Source of the DNA: Adiantum capillus-veneris
Taxonomy: Eukaryota > Streptophyta > Polypodiopsida > Polypodiales > Pteridaceae
Length of the DNA stretch: 64,000 nucleotides
Assembly (NCBI GenBank): GCA_014529385.2
Contig: CM043944.1
Coordinates: 54,164,268 to 54,228,267 of the forward strand
Direction: 5' to 3'
The notes under the pieces are model-generated. The model had not been told where the DNA came from. It did not search any database and saw only the letters and a list, made by a program, of their open reading frames with translations. Positions 1 through 12,090 of this stretch are shown piece by piece. The stretch's first letter is position 1, and the number at the start of each line of letters is the position of its first letter. The position numbers were made by a program, and so were the translations under genes.

Positions 1-254
1 TGGAAATTTTGGTGATAAGAAAAAAAAGAAGATGCATTGTCATTATTTTAAAGCTAATGATCACTTGATCAAGCAGTGTCCTAAGTTGAAGGCCAAAGAG
101 ACTAAGAAGAAATAGGGTGGTTCCACTACAAATGCTGGTTCCACTACAAATGTAATTATTGTTGAGTCTTCTGTGAAAGGAAACTGTGATGCTAATGTTG
201 ATGCAAAATGGGCTTTTAGTGCAGAGTGTACCTATAATCCTGCTATCCATGATG
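1..254 (+). pseudogene. Copia element A, gag C-terminal fragment
   Basis: The frame reads lysine-rich gag sequence with a decayed CCHC zinc knuckle. C, H and C are visible, but the second Cys has become Phe and the Gly has become Asn. An in-frame TAG follows at about 113, and the frame stays readable up to about 259. The matching protease (DSGATKH motif) of the same polyprotein resumes at about 20627, so this is the left half of a copia element split by the 20-kb TIR element. The element's start lies outside the window. Confidence comes from the zinc knuckle plus the order gag to protease across the insertion. Confidence 0.6.
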
Positions 255-259
255 CATGC
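255..259. repeat. Candidate target-site duplication (left), CATGC
   Basis: CATGC directly precedes the left TIR, and the same 5 bp directly follows the right TIR at 20615-20619. The local sequence ATGCATGC is palindromic and occurs on both sides (252-259 and 20612-20619). If the true TIR starts 3 bp further in, at TAGG, as in many hAT elements, the duplication length would read differently. Confidence 0.55.
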
Positions 260-283
260 CATTAGGAAAAATATGGACTCTCC
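260..283 (+). repeat. Left terminal inverted repeat
   Basis: These 24 bp are the exact reverse complement of 20591-20614. Confidence 0.85.
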
Positions 284-557
284 TTGGGCCTTTTTGATTA
301 GTGAAGGCTTAAGGGAGAACCAATGACAGGGCTCTTGGTATATCACCTAGAGGGGGAGGAATGGTAGGGGTGCAGCCTAATTGTCTCCCTCTTCAATGCT
401 TGGTTCTTAGAGAGTGGGGGGAGGGAGGCTGGGGGGGCGGGGGGGATAAAAGAAGGAAAGAGGTATCATAAAAAAGGGAGGGACCCCCCCAAAAGAAAAA
501 TGCGCAGGCTTAAAAACCCTAAAAAATGATTTTTTTTTTATAGAAGTGTCAAAATTG

Positions 558-594
<37 letters not shown>

Positions 595-1024
595 AAATCC
601 ACTTTTCTCTCCCTCTATCACTACTTTTCTCTCCCACACTCTCCCTCTTCTCTCTCCTCCCATTCTCTCTCTACAGTCAAGGCAGCCATAGCCAAAAGCT
701 TTCCACCACTCTCTTCCTCTTTCCATAGCTCCCCCTTCTCTCACACCTCCATCAACCCTCAACAGTCCCACACCCCATAGCCCACAGCTCACCATTATCC
801 TCTCTACCTCTCACTCCTCCCCTCTTTCTCTATCTCTACTGTCAAAGCCACCATAGCCACCATAGGCAACTCACCTCACCCTCCCCTCAGCTCCTCATTC
901 TCTCTCCCCAATACCCACACACAATAGCCCACAGCCTTACCCACTTCTCTCCATCACCTTCCTCCCACCCATTCCCAATCCCTTCCTAAGCCCAATGTCC
1001 CAAGCATGTCCACCGCTAACACGC
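284..1024. other. Left subterminal region of the TIR element; poly-C tract
   Basis: I see no convincing gene. The region holds G-rich stretches (about 414-445), a run of 34 C at 559-592, and then about 400 bp of CT-rich sequence resembling a plant leader or promoter. It ends abruptly at the gypsy LTR at 1025. Confidence 0.6.
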
Positions 1025-3099
1025 TGAGGGCGAGCTTTTTGAAATGGGGCCTCTAAACCCAAACCAATGGGCCTACTCTCACAAAATGTTCGTAAAGAGG
1101 TACGCACACTACTTGGGGCACCACCTTCTTTTGGGAGTGGAGAAGGAAACCAATCAAAATAACACTTGCACTTACCCACTCAAGCAACACACTTTGAAAA
1201 CCCCCCTACTCTATATACACTTTGGACACTTGAACACATTCGACGATTATGCAACCCAATGCCGTGAATTAAAATGAAATATGCAATTTGTGGAATAGCA
1301 TTCACCTTCTCCCCATAAGAATACCCATAATACATCCAAACTCTTCCTCTCTCAAGCACTCATCAAAAAATCATGCGCACAAGACTTGCCTCTCAAACAC
1401 ACAAGAGAATCACTTACATCAAACTAACACACATTGCATACAGAGCTCATCTCCATCTATGCAATGCTGTGACACAAATAAAATCACCATGAGAGGTAGC
1501 CACATGCATATGTAATGAAGCAAAAGAGAGTTGGAGTGAGAAATTTCTTTAGACCAATTGAATAAGTGTGGAGAAACAAACCAATGGTAAATTGAGAATA
1601 GAACACTTACTTGATTTCTCGCACACCTTTGAAGGGGAGGACAGACGCTGGCTAACCATCACGAATTGCGACACTTGAAAGTTTTGAAGATGATTTGATA
1701 ATCATTAACATAACCATGAGAGAGATCATGATGTATTTACAAGTTATTGAGATGCTACAAATGATTTATTGGGTTGATGGAGTAAGAGATTGTAGAATGG
1801 AAAGAGTGGAGAATAGAGTTACACTTCCTCCCAAGAGGAGGGTTAGGAGGGAGGATGTGAAAGAGGGAGAGTTGGGGTTTTCTTTACTATTGATCAAGAA
1901 AAAAACATGAAGTTGAAAATATAGGTGTGTGTCCCTGAGTCTCTCCAAGGGGGGCTATTTATAGTTGTGTAGGAGTGGGATTATGCTACACTTAATTAGA
2001 GTAAGTGATTAGACCTAATTAAGTGTCCTTTGACCACTCATTGAATATTGGACCTAAAAGGGACTATTTATCACCAAAAATATCATTTTAGACCGTGAAG
2101 GCTACATAGGGGTGCATAATGTAGGTGGGCCCCACCATGAGGCCCTACTGGTGGCTCCTGCGGGGTATCTCAACTTGTCTGTCTTGGCATTTAGAAAGCA
2201 TCTTTAGGTTGGTCCCATCACATGCAAGTGACCTTGAACACTCATTGCTCTTCTAGAAGATGAGTAGGGGAAAAATAAGATCTCACCCTCTTGATTTACT
2301 TGATTTACAGTTCCCTTTTGCTGCGAATCTGACAGATTTACACTATTTTGACCATAAGTTTTTACTTGTAGCTCGGAATGACATGCTTCAAAAGGCAAAA
2401 TTGACCTTCTCAACATGTTTGATATGAATTTGGACTATTCTTCATGCCCATGCACCAAGGAATTTGGTTTGGAAGGTCCACACTAGGCTAGGGAACCTTT
2501 TGCTTCCAAGTCTTCTTGTATGGGCCCTTTGCTTGTATGCATCCAAGGGGAATCATGCTTTTTTCAAAAGGCTATGATGCTTAAACAAATAGAGGAGGGC
2601 CCAATATTATTTGCTTGTGAAAAGAATATACAATTGGAGTCTTTTTGAAAGGAGAGAAACTATATGTATATTCTTAAGAGATATTGGGCCACCTATGTAG
2701 GGGGTATAGAAGACTTGTAGAGAGGGACCATAATCTTTGGTAAAGACAAGTGGAGAGTCGATTTCCATGGGAATTAATCTATATGGGGTGGAAGATGGAT
2801 ATATTATTTTTCTACTACTTATTCACAAGAGGTAAGAAAGTTTGGGGGTATATAGTTGGTTATTGTATGCTTATTCTATTTACAAAGCAAAAAAGAAAAG
2901 GGTGGTAATATAAATATATGACTAAGGTGACATTTTTGGGAAGAGTATAATGTATGTGTCGCCACAAAGGTTAAACGAAGAGGGGGAATTTACTCTAGAT
3001 AACTTAATAGCGTAGAAAAATATATACACATATGAGGAAGAGGACGTTGAGTAGGCTGACAAATGTTGCAAAAAGATGGTTACCATTTTATGCCACTCA
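1025..3099 (-). repeat. 3' LTR of gypsy G
   Basis: This 2,075-bp copy matches 9210-12090 apart from the solo-LTR insert there. On the minus strand it begins TGAGTGGC after the polypurine tract and ends in CA. A minus-strand TATA box (TATAAATAG) lies at about 1955-1963, with its counterpart near 10954 in the other LTR. Confidence 0.92.
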
Positions 3100-3105
3100 T
3101 ATTAG

Positions 3106-3114
3106 CCCTCCCCC
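3106..3114 (-). promoter_or_regulatory. Polypurine tract of gypsy G
   Basis: The minus strand reads GGGGGAGGG a few bases upstream of the 3' LTR start at 3099, the standard position for plus-strand primer formation. Confidence 0.8.
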
Positions 3115-3270
3115 AAGCCTAGAGATATTCATATCTTTAGGAGGACGGCGTTGCTTCTTTTTCTTCTTTTTTTTCCTCTTTTTTTTGGTCATTTTTTCTT
3201 TCCCATTTTTTTTTTCAATAGGAGGAGTGTCATGCACTCTTTTACTCCATTAGACCTGCTTTTCATTACC
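3115..3270 (-). other. 3' untranslated segment of gypsy G
   Basis: This is the short interval between the end of the pol tail and the polypurine tract. On the plus strand it is T-rich, and no coding signal is seen. Confidence 0.6.
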
Positions 3271-3738
3271 TCAATCCCATAAATCGGAGATGGGAGGGGA
3301 ACCTTGGGTATGTTCAGACTCCAAGGCTGGTTCTTCTTTGCACATCAAAGCTTTAAAAATAGGTGGAGCATTTGCCAAGCCGAAGGGAGCCATGTCAATT
3401 TGGAGCTTAGACGATGTAGGCAGATGACTGTCTATCAACGGATTGATACGTTGAAAGTAGGGCTTTAATCTCCATCCATTGACTCTGGTCTTGTGGAGTT
3501 TTCCTGATAAATCTGCTAATCTGTAACTACCATTCCCAAACTTTTTTTTTATCATGAAAGGTCCCTCCCATCTTTGCAAAAACTTTTTGTCAAGTCGAGT
3601 ATCAAGTCGGTTATCATAGCGAAGAACCAACATACCTTCCTTCAATCCTTTCCCCTTGAGCTTCTTGTTGATTTTATCCCTTTGGCTTGTCGCTTTGGTG
3701 ATGTAGTGATCAATGGACTCTTCTCTATCTAGCTCAAG
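3271..3738 (-). pseudogene. Gypsy G integrase C-terminal tail
   Basis: This continues the integrase frame after an in-frame TGA at 3739-3741. The sequence around RWEGPF and NGWRLKPYF is the SH3-like integrase C-terminal domain, with no chromodomain. Beyond it the frame reads PFGLANAPPIF at about 3346-3390, which closely resembles the RT motif PFGLTNAPSTF of the same element and is unexpected in this position. The frame ends at 3271. Confidence 0.75.
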
Positions 3739-5090
3739 TCATTGGAGATCTAAGATCCTTTCATGTAGAACCTCTTTTGGTTTTTTTGCCACTCTTGCAA
3801 GAACGCGCAAGCTTGAGAGCTCTACCTCAATGGGGAGAAGTGCCTCCTGTCCATAAACTAGATGAAAAGGGGTGAATTGGGTAGATACCTTGAAAGATGT
3901 CCTATACACCCAAAGAGCAGCCGTCAAATGGCGATCCCAATCATTAGGCCGGTCCACAACCTGCTTAGAAATGATCTTACATATCATTCCATTCACTTTT
4001 TCCACCAATCCATTGCATTGAGGATAGTAGGGTGTGGAATGCAGGTGTTTCACTTTTAACCTCCTCAAGAGATCATTCAGAAGGTCAGCCCTAAAACCCG
4101 GCCCTCGATCTGATAAGATTTCTAGGGGTGTTCCAAACCTACTACAAATATGATCAAAAATAAACTTTGATACCTCTTCAACTGTGATTCGGGTTGTGCT
4201 TGTTGCTTCCGCCCATCGTGTCATGTAGTCAACACCCATGATGATGAAAACCTTCCCTGTAGAAGTACGAGGTAGGGGACCTATTGCATCTACACCCCAC
4301 TTTTCAAAAGGGCCATAAGATATTATTGGGACTCGAGGCTCATATGTTAGTCGTCTATCCCCAGCAATTTGGCATGGCTTACATGCCTTACACCAATATT
4401 GGACATCACGATGTAAGCTCGGCCAAATAAACCCTGCTTGTAAAATCTTCCTACTTGTAATATCTTGAGAAAAGTGACCACCACAGACATCATCATGACA
4501 TGAAAGAAGAATTTTCTCTATCTCTTGCACACCTGGTACTCTCCTCAAGACCAAATCTTTCCCTTTGTGATATAAATCATCCCCGATCAACTGGTAAGGT
4601 GTGGCCTTCTTAACTAGTCTATGTCTTTGCACCTTGTCTAAGTGTTTGGGACACTCACCTGCTTGTAGAAAGAAGATAATGTCTTTTAGCTCCTCTTGAC
4701 CTTGATATTTGGGTTCATATAGTTTCACACCTCCTACCGCCATTTGAAGCTTTTCATTTGCGAGTAAGTCTGCTTCCTTGTTATGAGTTCTCACAATGTG
4801 TTGTACTTGTGTTGCTTTAAAACCCTTCATCAAAGCTCTTACACTACTAAGCCAATCAAACAATGTACGATTCTTGCACCTCCAAGTCCCTTGGATTTGC
4901 CTGACCACTAGCAAAGAATCACCTTTTATAATAAGTCTTTGTATGCCTAATTCTTTGCATTCTTCTAACCCAAGGGTTAGAGCAGCATACTCAGCCTCAT
5001 TGTTAGAGTGAACACTGGGTAGAGTGATACATTTTCTAACCATTACCTCCTTTTGTGGGTTCAAAATGATGATTCTCCCTGCTTCTTTGT
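3739..5090 (-). pseudogene. Gypsy G second (archaeal-type) RNase H plus integrase
   Basis: The first ~110 residues form a second RNase H: CFDGA in the preceding frame just upstream, then NNEAEY, KGDSLL and HNKEAD supply the acidic residues. Next come an HHCC zinc-binding domain (CGGHF ... CKACKPC) and the DDE core of integrase. The core aspartates lie in GVDAIGP and SDRGPG, and the glutamate in NGLVEKVNG. A one-base frameshift near 5080-5090 separates the RNase H start from the rest. The integrase catalytic residues look intact. The frame stops at an in-frame TGA at 3739. Confidence 0.88.
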
Positions 5091-7799
5091 CTTGTTGGGT
5101 TGATAAGCTCCGTCAAAGCATAAAGTATGGGCATTATCAATCTCCTTCACTTTGAACTGTTTTGAGCCTTCCTCTCTTTGTAGTCGTGATCCTTCCCTTC
5201 CTCTCACTTTGTAGGTGAGAATGTCTGCAAGTCCTACTCTTGTGCTATCTTCTACAAGGAAAGTGTATTCAAATTCTTGGAGTTCAAGCACCCACTTTGC
5301 TATTCTAGATGAGAGGCTCATGTGTTGTACTACATATGGTAGATTGTGCTCTAAGGTGAGAAAAACAAATGGCACGGGGAGAAGATACGATCGAAACTTC
5401 CTTACCGCAAACAAGATTGCAAAGACCACTTTCTCCATTTCAGTGTATCCCTTTTTGGCCGGAGTCATCACCTTGTTTGCAAAATAGATCGGCCTCATGT
5501 ATGATGTTTTAGGATCTTTTTGCATCAAAATAACACCAATTGCTTCGAAACCTACACTTGGAGTGACATAGTAGGTCTCCTTTGGATCTGGTGGCATTAG
5601 GATTGGGAGAGAGCTAAGAATGCCCTTCACTTCCTCAAAACATTTTGCATGTTCCCTCCCCCATTCAAATGTCATCGCTTCTGCTAGGAGATGGATGAAG
5701 CGAGACATGTACCTCACTTTGTGGTTGAAGGTCATTAGCTCCTTAGTTGTTGTTGGTGGAGATAATGACAAAAGGGCCTCTACTTTAGAGGGATCCACTT
5801 GAATTCCTTGTGAAGAAACCACATGGCCTAACAAAACCACCTGAGATTCACCAATATGACACTTCTCTGGGTTGAGTTGTCCCCCAAATTGATGGAGCCT
5901 CTTAAGCCCCTCTTCAACCTTTTGGCAGTGAAGTGATCTAAAACTATAAATACAGAAATCATCCATAAAGACTCTTATAGATTTTCCAAAGAATGGCTGA
6001 AATACAAATATTGTGAATCTCATGAAGGTGCTAGGAGCATTGGTGAGCCCAAAAGGCATTACTCTGAATGCAAAACATCCCCAAGGTGTGATGAAGGTGG
6101 CTTTTGGTTGGTCCTCTTCTGCTATTCTAATTTGAAAATATCCTGAATACCCATCACATACAGTGTAGCATTCGCGACCTGCTACTTCATTCAAAATTTC
6201 ATCTTGGAAAGGGAGAGGGAAGTGGTCCCTCTTTGTCGCAGCGTTGAGGGGTTTGTAATCCACGCAGACCCTCCACTTACCATTCTTCTTGGGAGTGACT
6301 ACAATAGGTGATACCCATTCGGAGTTGGATACTGGATAGATGAAGCCAAGCTTCAAGAGTCGATTCACTTCTTGTAGGTGAGCCTTTTGTTGCATAGATC
6401 CTAGTCGCCTTAACTTTTGATCCACGGGTTTGGTCCCTGGTTTCAATTCAATTCGATGCTCTATTACATCTACACCTCTTATTTGTGAGTAGTCAGTGAT
6501 AAACAAATTTGGATACCTCCTTAACATATTGATGTAGGACCTCTTCTCCTCACAAGTAAGATCTTTTTCAAGCATCTTCTCAAATCCTTCTTCAAGGTGG
6601 TGGCATCTTTCATCCCCTCGTGTGTGATTGTCTGTTGGCTTTTCTTCTACAGGAACATCTTGAGTGTTGGCGTTGAATACAATTCCCATTACCTCCAAAG
6701 AAGACTCCTCTTCACTGGTTGATGCACTGGTTGATGCTTCCTCATCACTTGAGTAAGGACTCTCCTCCTTGCTCTCTTCATCTGCCATGGTTTCATAGTT
6801 GATATCTAGTTGCTTTCCTTCTCGCCAATCATACACCACCGGTTGACCCTTCTTAAGAATCAGACGACCACTTCCCCATTTTTGATCTGCATTCACAGCA
6901 ATGAGCCAAGGCCTCCCTAGGATGATGGGATAGCCCTCCCCCTTAGCTGGCATGACATACATATCCACTCGTGCATCTATGTTACATACAGATACTTTTA
7001 CATTTTCAATGATCCCCAAACACTTCACACTTGAGTTGTTGGCTAGCCTAGCTTGACAATTACAGGACTTTGTAATTTCAAGCCCTAACTTGTTCATTGA
7101 TTTTTCCGTGATCACACACATTTGAGCTCCACCATCAACATATACATTAGACACCTTTTTACCCCTTATGTAAGCATCCACAATGGGTTCCACATCTTTT
7201 TGTAGCTTTGAGGCCACAACCTTAATGGAAAGATTTGCTTTCTTTTTTGGAATTCTTGTACTTACCAACTTTGGCCATTGCCTTCTTACTTTGGCTGATA
7301 GGTGTAGAAGTTGAGGCCATGAAATGTTTGGCTTTTGGGTTTGTAAATCCTCCAGGATGTTGTAGGGCTCTAGCTCCTTTCCCAATGGGAAGTCGTTGAT
7401 ACCAATTTCCCTTCGCCTTGATCTTTTCTTCCTGCTACTTTCAGCTTCTTCCATCTTTGACTTCTTCTTCTTGTCCCTTCTGGCTGAATTTGTTCCTTCA
7501 CTTCTCATGTCTTCATCCTTATCATGTGCTCTTGTGCGTTTTTCTGTCGGCATAACATCAAAGTTTAGAGTATGCTCATCTATTACCTCTTCTAGCTTGA
7601 TGATGTTGACTCCTCTTTCTTCCTCCTCATGTGGGACGGGAGGTATATTTGCTGGTGGTGGTGGTCGACGAAGGATTTGTGGGCCTTGAGCTAGTTCTTG
7701 CTGCATAGTGAGAGGAGGCGGTCTAGGGGGATATATGTCTCCCGGAAGTCGCCTTGGATGTGGACAATTGTACATGCCATGGCCCATTTCATTGCAATT
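5061..7799 (-). pseudogene. Gypsy G protease, reverse transcriptase and RNase H
   Basis: This 900-residue frame follows directly from gag. It starts in the second half of the zinc knuckle (CNEMGHGMYNC). Next are a low-complexity basic/acidic linker and a retropepsin with DGGA as active-site motif (VYVDGGAQMCVI). The RT follows with WRVCVDYKPLN, MPFGLTNAPSTF and the catalytic FMDD box, and then the standard RNase H. The end runs into the start of the second RNase H (CFDGAYQPN) before the frameshift. The one-residue change from DSG to DGG at the protease is common in this plant lineage. RT motifs look intact. Confidence 0.9.
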
Positions 7800-8558
7800 T
7801 CAACATCGCAACTCTTGAGCTTGTCTTCGTTGATTGCGATTCCCTTCTCTTGGTTGTCGTTGTTGAGGTAGGCCCTGTACTAGATTCAGAGTGAGGTTCT
7901 CAAGCTGTTGAGTTAGCCTTTGTAAAACCTCTTGTTGAGAGTTATCTCCTATTTGTGAAGATTGTGCAAGAGGGGCCCTAATTGGTGCTTCCATGGTTTG
8001 TGAAGACTCCCTCTCACTCACTTCATTCAAACCCCTTGCTCTATGTGCTTGGAAGTGTAGTTTTCTAAACTTGATGATGGCTACCTCACATGCCTCTTCG
8101 AAGGTGGATGGGAATTTTAGCTCTACTTTAGCCTTTAAAAGTGGATACAAGCCAACCATGAATCTCTCGTTTTTTAGAAAGTTAGGTGCACCACCATGAT
8201 TTTCTAATGTAGCCTCCCACCTACCCCATAGATTGACAAAGGTTGCTTCATAAGAGGGATAGTCTTCAAGTGATATCTGCTTATGTCCAATAAGACATTT
8301 CCATAGTCCTTCAGAAGTATCACCTTGCCCGAACTTGGAGAGGAAGCTTGCTCGCAGTCTCTCCCAATTGGACTTGATTTGGGGTTGCAAGGTCTCATAC
8401 CATGCTTTAGCTTCTGCTTTTAGAACCAACGGGAAGGCTCGTAGCTTTACTTCCTCTTCATCTCTCCCAGATATGAGATGTGCCATCTCCAAGTTGTCAA
8501 GAAACTCTTGCGCATCTTCCCCACTTCTTGCATAGAACGTGGGAAAAGAACTTGACAT
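7800..8558 (-). pseudogene. Gypsy G gag
   Basis: This is a retrotransposon gag domain of 252 residues starting MSSSFPTFYAR, with typical capsid motifs (FLDNLEMAHL, AKAWYETL, LRASFLSKF, FMVGL). It ends at a TGA (7800-7802) exactly where the zinc knuckle CxNC expects a residue (ELRC-stop-NCNEMGH). The downstream protease-RT frame continues in phase, so gag and pol were one frame broken by a single nonsense change, probably TGG to TGA. Confidence 0.88.
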
Positions 8559-9186
8559 TTTGTTTAGACTTTTTGAAATTTCTTTTTTTTAAAGAAACTT
8601 TTCTCTTACGGGCTGCACAAGATTATTGACACTATAAATATGATTACATTAAAATGAAGATGTACACATCCATTGTTAATTCGTACTTTATCATAGGTAG
8701 AATAAATGGATTAATTGAAGCATTGATTTCATTGAGGCGAGTGGATCCAAATATCCTCCTTATGATAGATTGAAACCTAAACTTAGTTGCAATGATTATA
8801 TGAATGGATTGCCGAGCAATAGGCCTAAAAGGTTCATTGTTTTGATCGTGATTCATGTGCTACTCCTCGTTGTTGGTTTGAAGACCTCGTTCCTTCATAT
8901 GGCCCTTGAGCACCCCTTCACCAATCCTTGTTCCTGCCTCTAAAATAAAATGAAAACATGAACATCAAAAGAAGTTTCATAATTGATGATTGGAAGTATA
9001 ATTGGATTGGGTGATGCCAGTATTTCTCTAAGTCTTTCTGCACCAAACATAAAAACAATGCGTTGCTGGAAAAAGACTTTTCTATCTATGTGAACATTTA
9101 CTCTAATGTGTTGTGCAAAATGAAATGGATAGATGGGAACTCCATTGTTCATCACTAAAAAATTTGAAGGTAACTTGGAAATATGT
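8559..9186 (-). other. 5' leader of gypsy G
   Basis: These ~630 bp between the PBS and the gag start have no coding signal that I can support. Confidence 0.6.
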
Positions 9187-9204
9187 TCCTCAGTGGGGGC
9201 ACCA
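9187..9204 (-). promoter_or_regulatory. Primer-binding site of gypsy G
   Basis: The minus strand reads TGGTGCCCCCACTGAGGA five bases after the 5' LTR end at 9210. The TGG start pairs with a tRNA CCA end. I could not assign the tRNA species. Confidence 0.6.
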
Positions 9205-9209
9205 CTTTA

Positions 9210-12090
9210 TGAGGGCGAGCTTTTTGAAATGGGGCCTCTAAACCCAAACCAATGGGCCTACCCTCACAAAATGTTTGTAAAGAGGTACGCACACTACTTG
9301 GGGCACCACCTTCTTTTGGGAGTGGAGAAGGAAACCAATCAAAATAACACTTGCACTCACCCACTCAAGCAACACACTTTGAAAACCCCCTTACTCTATA
9401 TACACTTTGGACACTTGGACACCATCAACGATTATGCAACCCAATGCCGTGCATCAAAATGAAATATGCAATTTGTGGAATAGCATTCACCTTCTCCCCA
9501 TAAGAATGTTAGGAAATAAAACGTAGCTAAATAGATAATTGAGTAGATTATTTAATGGAGAGAGACAGATTTATATACACGAGATTATAGAGTAGAGAGA
9601 GAGAGAGAGAGTACACACGATATACGTGGTTCACCCAATGTGGGCTACGTCCACGGGAAAGCAGCCACTCAATGGCTTTAGTACTTCAAAAAAAGAAGTA
9701 GTTTACAAAGGGATTATACCCTTAATGGAGCTCCCGCCTTGCTTCATTCTCACCACCTCACACTCACCTTGTTGCATCAACTTCACACTATGAAATGTGT
9801 GTAGAAATGGCCTCCTTTTATAGGCCAAAAGGGCTGCCCTCTCTTATGAGAGACAGCCATGTGTAGTCGCCCTTGTGCGAATAAGTCCAAATCGGACCCT
9901 CCAATCCGTCCATGTGTGGCCGCCCTTGAGAAGACAAGTCCGCTTTTGAATTCGCCCACCGGCCACCGGCCATTGACTTCCGACCACCGACCACCGGCCA
10001 CTGGCCATTGACTTCCGACCACCGGCCATCGGCCATTGACTACCGGTCACTGACCAACCGACCGATTGTTTTTCGACCACTTTTCGGCCGCCATCCAGCC
10101 ATAATATTCCGGCGAAAAAAAAAAGTCTCAGGGGCCTCCACCCCCGAGGCCTTTAAAGTTGCCCTTGATTCTTGTCCGTGAAAATTTTGGTTTCCGGTGA
10201 GTGATTTTCCTTCACGCACGATGGCTTCTCCTCATAATGGGGGCCTTACAAATGTGCCCTTTTACCACTGAAAATTACAAGGGTAAATCAGGCTCCATAC
10301 TTAACAAAGAATACCCATAATACATCCAAACTCTTCCTCTCTCAAGCACTCATCAAAAAATCATGCGCACAAGACTTGCCTCTCAAACACACAAGAGAAT
10401 CACTTACATCAAACTAACACACTTTTCATAGAGAGCTCATCTCCATCTATGCAATGCCGTGACACAAATAAAATCACCATGAGAGGTAGCCACATGCATA
10501 TGTAATGAAGCAAAAGAGAGTTGGAGTGAGAAATTTCTTTAGACCAATTGAATAAGTGTGAAGAAACAAACCAATGGTAAATTGAGAATAGAACACTTAC
10601 TTGATTTCTCGCACACCTTTTAAGGGGAGGACAGACCCTGGCTAACCATCACGAATTGCGAAACTTGAAAGTTTTGAAGATGATTTCATGATCATTAACA
10701 TAACCATGAGAGAGATCATGATGTATTTACAAGTTATTGAGATGCTACAAATGATTTATTGGGTTGATGGAGTAAGAGATTGTAGAATGGAAAGAGTGGA
10801 GAATAGAGTTGCACTTCCTCCAAAGAGGAGGGTTAGGAGGGAGGATGTGAAAGAGGGAGAGTTGGGGTTTTCTCTACTATTGATCAAGAAAACAACATGA
10901 AGTTGAAAATATAGGTGTGTGTCCCTGAGTCTCTCCAAGGGGGGCTATTTATAGTTATGTAGGAGTGGGATTATGCTACACTTAATTAGAGGAAGTGATT
11001 AGACCTAATTAAGTGTCCTTTGACCACTCATTGAATATTGGACCTAAAAGGGACTATTTATTCACCAAAAATATCATTTTAGACCGTGAAGGCTCCACAG
11101 GGATGCATAATGTAGGTGGGCCCCACCATGAGGCCCTACGGGTGGCTCCTGCGGGGTATCTCAACTTGTCTGTCTTGGCATTTAGAAAGCATCTTTAGGT
11201 TGGTCCCATCACATGCAAGTGACCTTGAACACTCATTGCTCTTCTAGAAGATGAGTAGGGGAAAAATAAGATCTCACCCTCTTGATTTACTTGATTTACA
11301 GTTCCCTTTTGCTGCGAATCTGACAGATTTACACTATTTTGACCATAACTTTTTACCTGTAGCTCGGAATGACATGCTTCAAAAAGAAAAATTGACCTTC
11401 TCAACATGTTTGATATGAATTTGGACTATTCTTCATGCCCATGCACCAAGGAATTCGGTTTGGAAGGTCCACACTAGGCTAGGGAACCTTTTGCCTCCAA
11501 GTCTTTTTGTATGGGCCCTTTGCTTGTATGCATCCAAGGGGAATCATGCTTTTTTCAAAAGGCTATGATGCTTAAACAAATAGAGGAGGGCCCAATATTA
11601 TTTGCTTGTGAAAAGAATATACAATTGGAGTCTTTTTGAAAGGAGAGAAACTATATGTATATTCTTAAGAGATATTGGGCCACCTATGTAGGGGGCATCG
11701 AAGACTTGTAGAGAGGGACCATAATCTTTGGTAAAAACAAGTGGAGAGTTGCTTTCCATGGGAATTTATCTATATGGGGTGGAAGATGGATATATTATTT
11801 TTCTACTACTTATTCACAAGAGGTAAGAAAGTTTGGGGGTATATAGTTGGTTATTGTATGCTTATTCTATTTACAAAGCAAAAAAGAAAAGGGTGGTAAT
11901 ATAAATATATGACTAAGGTGACATTTTTGGGAAGAGTATAATGTATGTGTCGCCACAAAGGTTAAACGAAAAGGGGGAATTTACTCTAGATAACTTAATA
12001 GCGTAGAAAAATATATACACATATGAGGAAGAGGACGTTGAGTAGGCTGACAAATGTTGCAAAAAGATGATTACTATTTTATTTCACTCA
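9210..12090 (-). repeat. 5' LTR of gypsy G, interrupted by a solo LTR
   Basis: This copy matches 1025-3099 on both sides of the 800-bp insert at 9507-10306. Minus-strand TATA and transcription-start positions correspond to those in the left LTR. Confidence 0.92.
9507..10306 (-). mobile_element. Solo LTR of the copia K family, with AAGAA TSD
   Basis: It starts TGTTAGGAAATAA and ends TTAACA. It is flanked by AAGAA on both sides (9502-9506 and 10307-10311), and the uninterrupted site is visible in the other LTR at about 1318-1322. Reverse-complemented, it is the same LTR as those of copia K at 51454-52249 and 56264-57073. It includes the TATA box, the CT/GA microsatellite and the GC-rich GGCCGGTGG tandem repeats. 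No internal region remains, which implies LTR-LTR recombination after insertion. Confidence 0.95.

Larger units (their letters stand above)
1025..12090 (-). mobile_element. Ty3/gypsy LTR retrotransposon G (dual RNase H type)
   Basis: This is a complete structure on the minus strand: 5' LTR (9210-12090), PBS, leader, gag, protease, RT, RNase H, second RNase H, integrase, polypurine tract (PPT) and 3' LTR (1025-3099). LTRs start TG and end CA. Left and right LTRs differ by scattered substitutions only, apart from an 800-bp solo LTR inside the right one. The extra RNase H before integrase is the hallmark of the Tat-type plant gypsy lineage. The coding region has two in-frame TGA codons and one frameshift. 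The bases next to the two LTRs (CACGC and GTGCA) do not form a target-site duplication. Confidence 0.9.

Noticed and set aside
407-795. Small ORFs over the poly-C tract (poly-Gly or poly-Pro peptides)
   Set aside because: They are translations of a homopolymer and CT-rich sequence, with no other coding signal.
1044-1277. Small ORFs repeated in both LTRs of gypsy G (for example 1044-1277 and 9133-9462)
   Set aside because: They are LTR sequence; the repeat is explained by LTR duplication, and the peptides have no recognisable features.
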